From contig OW818666.1 in the NCBI GenBank assembly GCA_942493035.1, positions 1,240,001-1,304,000 on the forward strand: a DNA stretch of 64,000 nucleotides, written 5' to 3'. A model generated the notes under the pieces. The model was not told the origin of the DNA and made no database searches. It was given only the letters and a program-made list of their open reading frames with translations. This document shows, piece by piece, positions 25,227-34,858 of the stretch. The first letter of the stretch is position 1. Each line of letters starts with the position of its first letter. The translations under genes were made by a program, and so were the position numbers. This DNA is from WRGT01 sp942493035. GTDB taxonomy: Bacteria; Spirochaetota; UBA4802; UBA5550.

Positions 25227-26993
25227 ATGAAGATGCTTTTTAATCTGAGTTTAAGAAATCTGTTCAGGCAGAAGAGAAGAAACCTTATGCTGGGTATTGC
25301 CATAGGACTCGGAGTAACCATACTTATTATGGCCAGTTCATTCTCCAGGGGTATTTCGGATATAATGTTTAATAAAATCGTCAGCTATGTTGCCGGTCAT
25401 GTGAGCGTCAATCTCAATGAAGGATTCGGGAAACGTGTACCTGTATTCCGCGACAGGGAGAGGCTCTTTAAAATTATAGAAGCAAATGTTGAAAAGGACG
25501 CTGAAGTGGACGAAGGCCTTGGGATCTTTACAAGAGCAATCGGGAACGGCAAAGCTGATAACATGATTCTTGTGGGAGTTGATACCACCAAGGCTATTAC
25601 CGAGGAGCAGAGAAAAGAGTACGATGAGTCTTTTAATGTTATAGATGGAAAGTTTGAAGATCTTGGAACGTCCTCTGCTGCAAACGCGGTGATACTCTCA
25701 AAAGACAGGGCCGATTCTCTTAATGTAAAGAAAAATGATGTCATCAGTATCAGGTTCAGAAATGTATTCGGTCAGAATCAGAGTGAAAGATTAACTGTGG
25801 TTGGCGTACTCAATAACGATAATATTTTTATGCAGGGTGTAATGTTCTGCGAGCTTAAAAATGTAAAAGAGATGATGGGGTACCGTCCATATGAGACTGC
25901 AAATATTCAGATAAAGATTAAAAATGCAAAGGAAAATGCAGTTGTTGTTGCAGATAGAATTCATGCAGCACTAACTCCGGGACCGGCTTTTATTGCAGGG
26001 AAGGTGTCATCCGGTTCAGGGGCTTCTGATGTTACTGTTATCCCGTTTCGCGGCGATGACGATTCGATTAAATTGATAGGCTCATCTTTTAAACTTGTAA
26101 AGGGGAAAATGGATGATGTGCTGATGCGTGACGGTGTGATGATAAGTTCAAATCTGGCGTCAAAGCTTGGCAGTGCACCGGGACGTGAAATTACGATAAC
26201 ATATAATACTAAATTTGAAAAAAGTGCTGTTTCGTTTAAAGTAAAAGTGAAAGGGGTGTTTACTCCGGATATTAAGACCGGTGATAAAACTATATATATG
26301 CATGAAGCGCTGTTCTACCCTAAATTTTATGATAGATTGCCGGATCTTAAGGAGGATGCTGCAAAAGCATTTATACCGGCTGCGGACGCTTCGTTTAAAC
26401 CGGCGCTTGGTAATGAATGGGAACTGCTTAAAAGAACTCGAAACACCGACGAGATGAAGAAAAAGTATGCGGCTGAAGCCAGAAAGAAGATCCGCGCAAC
26501 AACAATAGATGTTAACTCAATGTATGAAAGCGCAAGCGACGTGCTGAAGCTTGAGTCTGTACTTAATATCATTACAATATCCGCGGTTCTTATACTCTTT
26601 TTTATTATTCTGATAGGTGTAGTAAATACTCTGAGAATGACAATTAAAGAGAGAACAAGGGAGATTGGAACTATACGGGCAATCGGAATGCAGAAGCGTG
26701 ATGTATGGGGTATCTTTATGATTGAAACATCTTTACTTTCATTTTTTGCGTCTATTGCAGGGACAATTTTCGCATTTATACTTATGGGTCTTCTTTCACT
26801 TATTACATTCAATGTCACCGACAATCCATTGGGAATTCTGCTTGTTAGTAAGCATCTTTATTTCCTCCCGTCATTCTGGAATGTGGTATTTAATATTTCA
26901 CTGATACTTGTTATCACAATGATTACAGCATTTTTTCCTGCACGGAGAGCGGCAAATCTATCTTCTGCAGAGGCATTAAGGCATTACGAATAG
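25227..26993 (+). CDS. FtsX/LolC-type ABC permease (second)
   Basis: 588 residues from ATG 25227 (GAGGTGAGA upstream); an in-frame earlier start lies inside the first permease and lacks support. Same layout: TM (about 18-40), long periplasmic domain, and three C-terminal TM helices with RTREIGTIRAIGMQKRDVWG. The periplasmic part is longer than in the first permease. It lies between the first permease and the LolA-like gene. Confidence 0.92.
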   Translation: MKMLFNLSLRNLFRQKRRNLMLGIAIGLGVTILIMASSFSRGISDIMFNKIVSYVAGHVSVNLNEGFGKRVPVFRDRERLFKIIEANVEKDAEVDEGLGIFTRAIGNGKADNMILVGVDTTKAITEEQRKEYDESFNVIDGKFEDLGTSSAANAVILSKDRADSLNVKKNDVISIRFRNVFGQNQSERLTVVGVLNNDNIFMQGVMFCELKNVKEMMGYRPYETANIQIKIKNAKENAVVVADRIHAALTPGPAFIAGKVSSGSGASDVTVIPFRGDDDSIKLIGSSFKLVKGKMDDVLMRDGVMISSNLASKLGSAPGREITITYNTKFEKSAVSFKVKVKGVFTPDIKTGDKTIYMHEALFYPKFYDRLPDLKEDAAKAFIPAADASFKPALGNEWELLKRTRNTDEMKKKYAAEARKKIRATTIDVNSMYESASDVLKLESVLNIITISAVLILFFIILIGVVNTLRMTIKERTREIGTIRAIGMQKRDVWGIFMIETSLLSFFASIAGTIFAFILMGLLSLITFNVTDNPLGILLVSKHLYFLPSFWNVVFNISLILVITMITAFFPARRAANLSSAEALRHYE

Positions 26994-27003
26994 GAGAATT
27001 TAA

Positions 27004-27768
27004 ATGTTTAAAAAATTTATAATTGCACTGGCTGTTATTACATCTTTCACTTCCTCATTTGCAGAATCACCTGTAGGTACACTTCTTTCTAAAGTTGAGA
27101 AGATTCAGGAGATGACATCGGATATCCGGGCAAAGGTTGTTCTTACACAGCAGAAGACCGGGCAGGGAACAAAAAATATAGAGATGATCTATTACAGACG
27201 GGATTCCGATGATTCATTTCTTATAGTAATGGCTGCACCGGAGTCTGACAAGGGTAACGGATATCTCCGTGTTGGTGACAACTTCTGGATGTACAGACGG
27301 AATACACGGACATTTCAGCATGTAAACAGGGATGAGAGTATCGGCGGATCGAACGCTCATGCTGAGGATTTTGAAAAGAGAAAACTTACAGAACTATATG
27401 CGCCATCAATTGACGGTTCCGGAAAAGAGATACTCGCAGAAGAGGTTCTGGGGAAGATACCTGTTTACAGATTTGAAGTGAAAGCGAAAGTCAACGACGT
27501 CGATTATCCGAAGAAGATCTACTGGATAAGAAAAGATAATAATCTCCCCCTGAAGGAGCAGTCTTTTTCTCTGTCCGGTACTCTGATGGAGACGGCATAT
27601 TACCTTAATTATACAATAGTAGATGGAAGATATGTTGCAGTTAAAATGATGTTTATAGATGAGTTTGAGAAGGGGAATAAAACACTTGTCGAGATATCCG
27701 GTATCTCTACGGAGAGACTGGACAACTCTCTATTTACAAAACCGTATCTGGAAAATCTGAGCAAGTAG
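27004..27768 (+). CDS. LolA-like outer-membrane lipoprotein-sorting protein
   Basis: 254 residues. Signal peptide (FKKFIIALAVITSFTSSFA) and an unclosed beta-barrel fold. Typical segments are IEMIYYRRDSDDSFLIVMAAPESDKGNGYLRVGDNFWMYRRNTRTFQHV and KIYWIRKDNNLPLKEQ. It is periplasmic and binds acyl chains or lipoproteins in related systems. Ten bases separate it from the permease, so it probably carries the cargo released by that ABC complex. Confidence 0.88.
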   Translation: MFKKFIIALAVITSFTSSFAESPVGTLLSKVEKIQEMTSDIRAKVVLTQQKTGQGTKNIEMIYYRRDSDDSFLIVMAAPESDKGNGYLRVGDNFWMYRRNTRTFQHVNRDESIGGSNAHAEDFEKRKLTELYAPSIDGSGKEILAEEVLGKIPVYRFEVKAKVNDVDYPKKIYWIRKDNNLPLKEQSFSLSGTLMETAYYLNYTIVDGRYVAVKMMFIDEFEKGNKTLVEISGISTERLDNSLFTKPYLENLSK

Positions 27769-27809
27769 TAACCGGCGGTTTCCGGCTGTAGGAAGATATT
27801 TCAGGTTTC

Positions 27810-27850
27810 TGCTGAGATGGTTTCGGCTCCGCTAAACCATCTCGCTGAAA
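27810..27850 (+). terminator. Intra-operon hairpin
   Basis: GAGATGGTTT (27814) pairs with AAACCATCTC (27834). There is no T run, so it is more likely a processing or attenuation hairpin between the LolA-like and beta-barrel genes than a full terminator. Confidence 0.45.
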
Positions 27851-27916
27851 ACGGATTTGTGCAGTTGCTGATCTGTATAATACCGTAACTAAGAATTTCA
27901 ATAATAGGATATCAAT

Positions 27917-29257
27917 ATGAAAAAGCTTATACTTATCCTGCTTCTAATCCCTGTTCATCTTTTAGCAGCTGATGATCCGATTAATGAAGATGCTCTCTTT
28001 GGCGAAAGCGAAACTGTTATTGAAAATAAGGTTCAGGATAATACACTTAAAGATGAAATGGATAAAAGAAGTGCGGCAATATCGGGAGAGATAACCAGTG
28101 CCCTGTTATATTCAAGGATTGATGAACCGGTTTCAGCGGACAGGACGGGTGTCCAGGCTGTGAAGCCTTATATTGTAGGTGATCTTTTTTTTGATGCACG
28201 GCTTCCCGGGGGATCGAAGGGATTCGGTTCATTTGAACTGACTCATGACGCTTCGATAGATGAAAATGAAACAGGAGAGAAGTCCACGGAATTTTCTGTA
28301 AAGGAGATCTTTGTCGATTTTAATCTGAACAGATATATCTATTTCAGAACAGGGAAACAGGTTCTAAGCTGGGGACAGTGCTATCTCTGGAATCCCACTG
28401 ATATGATAAATGTGGAGAATAAAAGTTTTCTCAACAAGCTGGAGGCACGCGAAGGGACCTATGGAGTTAAGACGCACATACCATTCGGAACGGCAGTAAA
28501 TATTTACGGATTTGCCGACATGAATCAGGCACAGGAAGGTGAGGATATTGCCGGTTCGGGAAAATTTGAATTTCTTCTGAAGAGCACTGAAATGGCTCTC
28601 TCTGTATGGGGGAAAAAGAGTTTCCATCCGGTATATGGATATGATTTCTCCAGCAGAGTTCTTGGTATTGATATTAAGGGTGAGGCGAGTTATTCAAAAG
28701 GTAGTAATACTGAAAAGGTTATAAATGAAAACGGATTGCTTATTACAGAAAAGGCTGATGAGGATATTTACAAGGCTAGTATAAATATAGGAAGGGATTT
28801 CGACTTCGGTGAAAAAACAGACCGGATAAATATCAGCATAGAGATGTTTTATAATGGAGACGGATACAAGGAGAATCCATTAGATGATGAAGATATGTAT
28901 TTATATGATGATACCGAGTTTGAAATCGATGGTGAAACTGTTACTGTACCAGGTGGAGATATGAAAACATATCTGCTTGGTCATGGACTATATGAACCGG
29001 ACTATTGTTCGGAATATTATGCAGCCGTTTTTATAACATTCAGAGAGTTTATTCTGAGCGATATTACATTTACTCTTAATGGAATTTCGAATATACAGCA
29101 GAAGTCGTATATTATATCTTCCGGTTTAAGTTATATAAATCTTAACGATTTTAAAGCCGGAGCTGCATTCAATTTCTATGCCGGTGATGAAAATGGCGAG
29201 TACAGGTTACGGGGAGTAAAATATGATGCTCAGATTACTGCCGGGATATTGTTCTGA
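27917..29257 (+). CDS. Outer-membrane beta-barrel protein (DUF1302-like)
   Basis: 446 residues with signal peptide KKLILILLLIPVHLLAA. A short acidic linker (about 20-60) is followed by alternating amphipathic strands: YIYFRTGKQVLSWGQCYLWNPTDMINVENKSF is characteristic of this porin-like group, and many strands end in aromatic residues. It is probably the outer-membrane end of the ABC/LolA-like pathway. The C-terminus AQITAGILF ends in Phe, as expected for barrel assembly. Confidence 0.8.
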   Translation: MKKLILILLLIPVHLLAADDPINEDALFGESETVIENKVQDNTLKDEMDKRSAAISGEITSALLYSRIDEPVSADRTGVQAVKPYIVGDLFFDARLPGGSKGFGSFELTHDASIDENETGEKSTEFSVKEIFVDFNLNRYIYFRTGKQVLSWGQCYLWNPTDMINVENKSFLNKLEAREGTYGVKTHIPFGTAVNIYGFADMNQAQEGEDIAGSGKFEFLLKSTEMALSVWGKKSFHPVYGYDFSSRVLGIDIKGEASYSKGSNTEKVINENGLLITEKADEDIYKASINIGRDFDFGEKTDRINISIEMFYNGDGYKENPLDDEDMYLYDDTEFEIDGETVTVPGGDMKTYLLGHGLYEPDYCSEYYAAVFITFREFILSDITFTLNGISNIQQKSYIISSGLSYINLNDFKAGAAFNFYAGDENGEYRLRGVKYDAQITAGILF

Positions 29258-29258
29258 C

Positions 29259-29303
29259 TTTGTGCTGTAGAGACACAGCATAGTTGTGACTCTACAGCAC
29301 AAA
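29259..29303. terminator. Hairpin after the beta-barrel gene
   Basis: TTGTGCTGTAGAG and CTCTACAGCACAA form a 13-bp inverted repeat two bases after the stop. It is followed by short AATCC-type direct repeats (29303-29340). Confidence 0.6.
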
Positions 29304-29404
29304 AATCCTGCTAATCCAACCATCCTGAAAATCCTGATAAAAATTTGACTCATCCCTCCATATTTATTAAAATCATTTAAATCATCCGTATATGGAGATA
29401 TATT

Positions 29405-30343
29405 ATGTATCGGATACGGTTTCATGGCCGCGGCGGACAGGGGATGAAAACTTCAAGCCGAATTCTTGGTTCGGCATTTTTTAAAGAAGGCTACGAGGTC
29501 CAGGATGCGCCGAAGTATGGTGCAGAGAGGCGGGGTGCATCAATGTCTGCATATGTCAGAGCTGATAGAAAAAATATTTATGAGCGTGGTGTAATTCAGA
29601 ATCCCGATCTGGTTGTTGCAGCAGATGAAAGTCTTCTTATGGTTATTCCTGAACTTATCTTTGAAGGATTGAATGAGCGGAGTATGTTACTTCTCAACAG
29701 TTCCGGGAATATTGATGAATTGCAAGAGAGACTTGATGTTAAATCTGAAGTAGTCTATTTACCCTTGAAGCTGAATGAAAAGGATAAAGATACATCCATC
29801 CACCTGATAAGCACTGCATCTGCTGCGGCTGCTGCAGCTCTTACCGGAGCAATCGCCTGGGATAGTCTTGAAAAAGCAATACATGATGAACTCTTCGATT
29901 TGACAGACGAATCTACTAAAGAAAATATTGAAACTGCATTATATACATATGAAAATATAATACAAACCGGAAAAGTTTTATCCGGAAGAGATGCTTTATC
30001 TGCATATCAATTCCGTAATCCGGGCTGGGTAACAATGGAGACTCAACATGCCGGATTGTCAGCTCCGGCAATTCATAATTCAGGTACAAGTGCCAAAAAT
30101 CCAACAGGTTCATGGCGCACAGTCCGCCCGGAAATAAGAGAGGATATATGCAGCAGGTGTTCACTCTGTTCTGTCTACTGTCCTGATAACGCTATAAAGA
30201 TTGATGAAACCGGATTACCGGTGATAGATTACACTCACTGCAAAGGGTGCTTAATATGTCTGTCAATATGTCCTAAACATGCGATTGAATCAATGCCTGA
30301 AAGTTCGCCATTCAAAAGAAAGCATTACAGAGGTGAGTTATGA
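29405..30343 (+). CDS. 2-oxoacid:ferredoxin oxidoreductase, fused gamma and delta (ferredoxin) subunits
   Basis: 312 residues. Residues about 1-185 are the gamma subunit (FHGRGGQGMKTSSRIL, APKYGAERRGASMSAYVR). Residues about 240-300 are a 2x[4Fe-4S] ferredoxin with CSRCSLCSVYCP and CKGCLICLSICP. It transfers electrons from 2-oxoacid decarboxylation to ferredoxin. The stop overlaps the start of the alpha gene (ATGA), showing tight coupling. Confidence 0.93.
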   Translation: MYRIRFHGRGGQGMKTSSRILGSAFFKEGYEVQDAPKYGAERRGASMSAYVRADRKNIYERGVIQNPDLVVAADESLLMVIPELIFEGLNERSMLLLNSSGNIDELQERLDVKSEVVYLPLKLNEKDKDTSIHLISTASAAAAAALTGAIAWDSLEKAIHDELFDLTDESTKENIETALYTYENIIQTGKVLSGRDALSAYQFRNPGWVTMETQHAGLSAPAIHNSGTSAKNPTGSWRTVRPEIREDICSRCSLCSVYCPDNAIKIDETGLPVIDYTHCKGCLICLSICPKHAIESMPESSPFKRKHYRGEL

Positions 30344-31566
30344 ACCGGAAACTGCTCACAGGAAATGCTGCTGCAGCAATTGGAGCCCGTCTTGCGGAAA
30401 CAGATTATATCCCGGCATTTCCGATTACACCTCAGACAGAGATTATTGAAACTCTGGCAGGGTGGATCAATTCGGGCGAAATGAACGGGAGACTGACGAT
30501 GTTTGAATCTGAACACTCCATGATCACCGCAGCCGGGAGTGCGGCATCGGCGGGAGTAAGAGTCTTTACCGCAACATCGAGTCAGGGATTGATGTACGGT
30601 ATGGAGATGGTCTATTCCGCTGCGGGATGGCGTGCTCCATTTGTGATGGTAAATGTTTCGCGCGGCCTTGCGTCGCCGACTACGCTTGAGTGCGATCATA
30701 ACGACATACTTGCAGCAAGGGACAGCGGCTGTCTTCAGATTCACTGCGCCACATGTCAGGAGGTTCTCGATTCGGTCATAATGGGATTCCGGATTGCCGA
30801 GGATCGGGCAGTGAGACTTCCGGTGATTATTAATCTCGACGGATTTTATCTCTCCTACACCAGGGAGCCTGTGGATATACCGTCACAGGAAAAGGTAAAA
30901 GAATTTCTTCCGGATTTTGATAAGTATGACACGGGATTTTCAGGTTCAGAACCTCAGTCGCGCGGAGTGATTGTTCTTGGAGGGTCGCAGTATTCGTATT
31001 TCAGGTATCAGACCCATCTTGCAGTACTGAACGGCCTGCAGGTTTATCATAAAGCTGCATCAGATTTCGCTGAAATTTTTGGTAGAACATATACACCGGT
31101 TGAAACATATAGAACAGATGATGCTGTTATCTGTTTTGTCATGATCGGATCATTCTCTACAAAGGGGAAAGAGGCCGTTGACCGGCTTCGCGAAAAAGGA
31201 ATGAAGATAGGCCTTATCCGCCCGAGACTGATCCGTCCATTTCCGGTGAGCGCATTACGAATGGCATTCAGCGGAATTAAAGGGGCAGCTGTTATAGATC
31301 AGAACATCTCCATGGGGAAAGGGGGTATTCTTTTTACCGAAATCTCTTCGGTACTATATAACGGCAGAGAGGAATCACCTCTGCTTCTGAGTTACATAGG
31401 CGGGCTCGGAGGACGGGATATCTCACTGGATGAGTTTGCAGCAATGGCTGATGAAACAATAAAAGCCGTTATAGATGGAGAGGTTCCGGAGCCGAGACTT
31501 CTTTATAATGAAGATGAAATGAAGCAGATGAAGAAGCTTCAGGGTATAGCAGGAGTCGTGGAGTAG
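30340..31566 (+). CDS. 2-oxoacid:ferredoxin oxidoreductase, alpha subunit
   Basis: 408 residues. The N-terminal pyrimidine-binding domain has FPITPQTEIIETL and FESEHSMITAAGSAASAGVRVFTATSSQG. Domain II has MIGSFSTKGKEAVDRLREKGMKIGLIRPRLIRPFP. Pyruvate and 2-oxoisovalerate enzymes share these motifs, so the substrate stays open. Works with the flanking subunits in the cytoplasm of anaerobes. Confidence 0.93.
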   Translation: MNRKLLTGNAAAAIGARLAETDYIPAFPITPQTEIIETLAGWINSGEMNGRLTMFESEHSMITAAGSAASAGVRVFTATSSQGLMYGMEMVYSAAGWRAPFVMVNVSRGLASPTTLECDHNDILAARDSGCLQIHCATCQEVLDSVIMGFRIAEDRAVRLPVIINLDGFYLSYTREPVDIPSQEKVKEFLPDFDKYDTGFSGSEPQSRGVIVLGGSQYSYFRYQTHLAVLNGLQVYHKAASDFAEIFGRTYTPVETYRTDDAVICFVMIGSFSTKGKEAVDRLREKGMKIGLIRPRLIRPFPVSALRMAFSGIKGAAVIDQNISMGKGGILFTEISSVLYNGREESPLLLSYIGGLGGRDISLDEFAAMADETIKAVIDGEVPEPRLLYNEDEMKQMKKLQGIAGVVE

Positions 31567-31610
31567 TTTAAAATCATACATTTTTGTTATTTTATAAAAA
31601 GGAAAAAGCA

Positions 31611-32522
31611 ATGGAAGAGACCATATATAAAAGCATAAAAGATATTTCAAAAAACCGGATTCTGTCATCGGGCACATCAATGTGTGCAGGGTGCGGCGCT
31701 CTTGAGTCTGTTAAGCTTTTCTATGATATCCTTGGTAAAAATACGGTGTTTGTAAATGCGGCCGGGTGTATGACTCTTCTCTCTGCATATCCATTTACAC
31801 CGTTCAGCGGATCATGGCTTTACACTGCAATGGCATCGGCTTCGGCAGGTGCGCAGGGGGTTAGGGATGCTCTTGATATTCAGCTGAAAAAGGGTATTAT
31901 CTCACAACAGGATGATATGCGTGTAGTGGTTCTTACAGGTGACGGCTCTGCAAATGGAATGGGACTCTCATCGACAAGCGCTGCGATGGATAGAGGACTT
32001 GATTATATATGTATATGTTATGATAATGAGGGATACGGCAATACCGGCCAGCAGGATTCCGCCGCCACACCTTTCGGCGCAAAAACTGCAACAAGCGGAA
32101 CTGGTGAAGGGAATATCAGCCATAAAAAGGATCTGTTTTCTGTCTGGATTGCTCATAAGCCGGTGTATGCCGCAACTGTTACGGCTGCGGAACCTCTTGA
32201 TCTTGCACGGAAAGTAGAAAAAGCAATGAAATTGAAAGGACCGAAAATGTTTATAACTTTTGCACCATGTCCGACGGGGTGGCATTATGAACCTTCAGAT
32301 TCAGTTGAAATCGGTAAACTGGCAGTGAGCACAGGTGTATGGCCGCTGAAAGAGTATATCGACGGAACGGTTATTCATACAAAGATCCCCGGTAAAAGAC
32401 TTCCAGTGGAAGATTATCTTAAAAGACAGGGGAGATTTGAACATCTTTTTGTGCCGGAACGGAATAATAAAGTGATCGATCAGATTCAGTCTGGTGTTGA
32501 TTTATACTGGAGTAAAGTTTGA
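31611..32522 (+). CDS. 2-oxoacid:ferredoxin oxidoreductase, beta (TPP-binding) subunit
   Basis: 303 residues from ATG 31611 (AAGGA upstream), better than an in-frame ATG nine codons earlier. The thiamine-diphosphate site GDGSANGMGLS...DNEGYGNTGQQ and cluster cysteines in CAGCGALE are present. It completes the operon and the thiamine-dependent core with the alpha subunit. Confidence 0.93.
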   Translation: MEETIYKSIKDISKNRILSSGTSMCAGCGALESVKLFYDILGKNTVFVNAAGCMTLLSAYPFTPFSGSWLYTAMASASAGAQGVRDALDIQLKKGIISQQDDMRVVVLTGDGSANGMGLSSTSAAMDRGLDYICICYDNEGYGNTGQQDSAATPFGAKTATSGTGEGNISHKKDLFSVWIAHKPVYAATVTAAEPLDLARKVEKAMKLKGPKMFITFAPCPTGWHYEPSDSVEIGKLAVSTGVWPLKEYIDGTVIHTKIPGKRLPVEDYLKRQGRFEHLFVPERNNKVIDQIQSGVDLYWSKV

Positions 32523-32661
32523 ATTATGGATACGCCGGTTTTCCGGTAGTTTTTGAATGAGTATAAATTGGACCATATCAGGTTATACTGATATTCAGTT
32601 TTTTCATAATTACTCCCTGTTCAAGGGGTAAATGTTCCGATGTAGAGGCTGTTGATCAGCT

Positions 32662-33123
32662 TTATGCAGCTTGTACAGGTCTGTCGGGGGGCATTTTGAT
32701 ATATTTCACCTCAAATTGAGGATTATTACAGGTTAAAGGGAGGTATAAGCCTGTTGAAACGGAGGTGTTAGCTCTCTGGTATATAGCTGGTATTACTTTA
32801 ACAGCAATATGAATGCTTTCAACAGGGGTTACGGTTTCAAGTGTGATCCCTTTTAATGTCATTGAGATGAAAAGATTATAGCCGCTAAACGGTTTATCTT
32901 TTACAAGGATGTTATAGATTGATTTCTTTTCAATGGAGAGCTGCTGCCAGAGTTTTACAGCATGGGCAAATCTGGCCCGGTTCTTCTGCTGGCCCTCTGT
33001 CCGTGGATTAGCAGGTATTGTATACGATCGGGCGTACTGATATCCATTTACATTATAGTATATGATATTGCCAATGCGGCCGTGAAGTGATTGTACGAAT
33101 GATGCGAGTTTTATTTTTGCCAT
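32662..33123 (-). CDS. Small phage-type hypothetical protein
   Basis: 153 residues from ATG 33123 (GCAGG 8 bases upstream); the longer frame to 33255 lacks a ribosome site. The N-terminus has HGRIGNIIYYNVNGYQYARS, then NPRTEGQQKNRARFAHAVKLWQQLS and SGYNLFISMT. This arrangement recurs in small proteins near prophages and mobile regions; the role is unknown. It marks the left edge of the accessory island. Confidence 0.6.
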   Translation of the reverse strand: MAKIKLASFVQSLHGRIGNIIYYNVNGYQYARSYTIPANPRTEGQQKNRARFAHAVKLWQQLSIEKKSIYNILVKDKPFSGYNLFISMTLKGITLETVTPVESIHIAVKVIPAIYQRANTSVSTGLYLPLTCNNPQFEVKYIKMPPDRPVQAA

Positions 33124-33253
33124 TGTGTTTACCTGCTGCTTTTCCGGATTTATGCTGACTATATTAATACGTCTGGCGGGAGTGGTCGGTGAAAAATTTT
33201 TCTGTATTTTTTGAATTTTTTCTGATACATAACTTCTGCAAGGGGATAAACGC

Positions 33254-33297
33254 ATCCCCCTTCGCGCCCCCTCTGTCGCGATGCGACATCTCCCCCA
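33254..33297. repeat. REP-like palindromic sequence beside IS110
   Basis: TTCGCGCCCCCTCTGTCGC-GATGCGACATCTCCCCC holds a small TCGC/GCGA palindrome within C-rich flanks. Such repeats are common in intergenic DNA and are frequent landing sites of IS110-family elements (known of the family). Confidence 0.4.
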
Positions 33298-33340
33298 TTA
33301 TATAGTATACTGGATTTATAAAAACTTTTGGGTTAAATTA

Positions 33341-33485
33341 TTAAGAGGGAGGCTGACGTCCCCCAGCCTCATAGAAGGCTTTATTCATAACAGCCTCCCT
33401 CTCTCTTCTGACTGCTTATAGTGGGTAGCACAAACTAATATAAGGGTGCAGCAGAAGAACAGTAATATTAAAGGAGGTCAGCACC
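33341..33485 (+). ncRNA. Candidate IS110 bridge RNA region
   Basis: Just upstream of the transposase, AGAGGGAGGCTG (33344-33355) pairs perfectly over 12 bp with CAGCCTCCCTCT (33391-33402). The 35-nt loop holds an inner stem (AGCC/GGCT, 33365-33380). IS110-group elements carry such a structured RNA in the left non-coding end that specifies target and donor DNA. Assignment rests on position and structure only; loop guide sequences were not tested. Confidence 0.5.
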
Positions 33486-34670
33486 ATGCAACATTACGTA
33501 GGCATCGACAACTCCTCTCTCGATCACAAGATACGAATCATTGATGAGAATGACAACAAAAGTTTAAAATTTACAATATCTAATAATTATGAAGGCTTTG
33601 CTGAACTCGGGCTAAAATTAAGCGGATTAGAAAATATCAGTATCGGCTTCGAGCTCCCTCATGGTCCTCTTGTGGATTTCCTGCATATGAATGACTTTAA
33701 TCTATATTCCTTGAATCCTTTAAAAGTAAAAAGATATAAAGAATCAATTAAGGTATCAGGGGACAAAAATGATGACATAGATGCTCATGCAATTGCTGAA
33801 TATCTAAAAAATAATAAATCATACACCAGAGAGTTGATTTATAATTCTTCCGAGATTGAGCGATTAAAAAATCTTACAATTATACATACTCGTCTTACAA
33901 ATGATAGAGTCCGTCATATTAACAAACTTCATTTTGCAATACGGCAGTATTTCCCTCTCCAGGAAGCACTATTTGTTGATTTTGGCTGCATAGTACATTT
34001 AAAAATGATTATAAAATATCCAACTTTTGACAAGTTGAAAGCTGCAGATGATAATGAAATTAAAGAATTTCTTATAAGTAATAAATATCGCAGACCTGTT
34101 TATATCAATAAAGTAATTGAAATAATCAAGAACTATAAACAGCTGATTTCACCGGATGTTGAATATGCTTATCAGTTCGAAGCGAAATGTTTGTGCGGGA
34201 TTATACAGGTTCTTGACGAAGAACTAAAAAGAGTTGAAAAAGAAATGAATAAAATTAGTGATTCTCATAATCTGGGAAAATATTTTAAATCATTGCCCGG
34301 AGCCGGTGATATTTTAGCATGCAAGTTGCTTGCTTTATTTGGTGATAACAAAAAGCGATTTGATAATTCCAATGGTGTACAGTGTTTATTTGGAACAGCA
34401 CCCAGAAATTATCAAAGTGGTACGTATCATAAAGTATTGATGCGTAAAGCATGTAATAAATCAGCAAGAGCTATTTTGTATAAATTTGCCTTTGCTACTT
34501 TACAATCTTCAAAATGGGCCAGAGAATATTATGATAAACAGAAAGCCAAAGGAAAGACCCATTCAGTTGCACTAAGAGCATTATCAAATAAATGGGTAAA
34601 GGTTATTTACAAAATCTGGAAGGATGAAATTTTTTATTGTGAAGAGGAAAAAAAATCATCCGCTGCTTGA
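33486..34670 (+). CDS. IS110-family transposase (DEDD plus Tnp_20)
   Basis: 394 residues. The N-terminal RuvC-like DEDD domain has D8 (YVGIDNS), E56 (GFELPHG) and D96/D99 (KNDDIDAHA). A coiled-coil region precedes the C-terminal Tnp_20 domain (about 260-370) with FKSLPGAGDILACKLLALFGD and the nucleophile-type Ser in RNYQSGTYHK. The enzyme recombines RNA-guided target and donor loops. AAGGAGG lies 8 bases before ATG 33486. The gene appears intact. Confidence 0.95.
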   Translation: MQHYVGIDNSSLDHKIRIIDENDNKSLKFTISNNYEGFAELGLKLSGLENISIGFELPHGPLVDFLHMNDFNLYSLNPLKVKRYKESIKVSGDKNDDIDAHAIAEYLKNNKSYTRELIYNSSEIERLKNLTIIHTRLTNDRVRHINKLHFAIRQYFPLQEALFVDFGCIVHLKMIIKYPTFDKLKAADDNEIKEFLISNKYRRPVYINKVIEIIKNYKQLISPDVEYAYQFEAKCLCGIIQVLDEELKRVEKEMNKISDSHNLGKYFKSLPGAGDILACKLLALFGDNKKRFDNSNGVQCLFGTAPRNYQSGTYHKVLMRKACNKSARAILYKFAFATLQSSKWAREYYDKQKAKGKTHSVALRALSNKWVKVIYKIWKDEIFYCEEEKKSSAA

Positions 34671-34858
34671 CATAGTGGGTGTGAATGGGAGGAGAGGTGA
34701 GTCGGAATAGGCATCTGCCTGCTACATAAACGTGTAGGTCACTGTGTGTCATTGGTGATGTGTTATGTTTAAATTAAGTATATTTAAACTTTTTATGCTT
34801 GTAATATATAACAATATAAGAGCTACGTTTAATATACAAAATTAAGTGAATGTAAAAA

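Larger units (their letters stand above)
33300..34700 (+). mobile_element. IS110-family insertion sequence (boundaries approximate)
   Basis: Contains one transposase gene, an upstream structured non-coding region and a short downstream tail. IS110 elements lack terminal inverted repeats, so the ends cannot be read directly. The sequence CTGCTT..ATAGTGGGT occurs on both sides of the gene (33412-33426 and 34663-34680), which may help define element ends. Confidence 0.7.

Noticed and set aside
32523..33300. Attachment-site copy of the tRNA-Arg 3' end at the left island edge
   Set aside because: I searched by eye for CGCGCCTGGGAGGAGTCG-like sequence there and found none.
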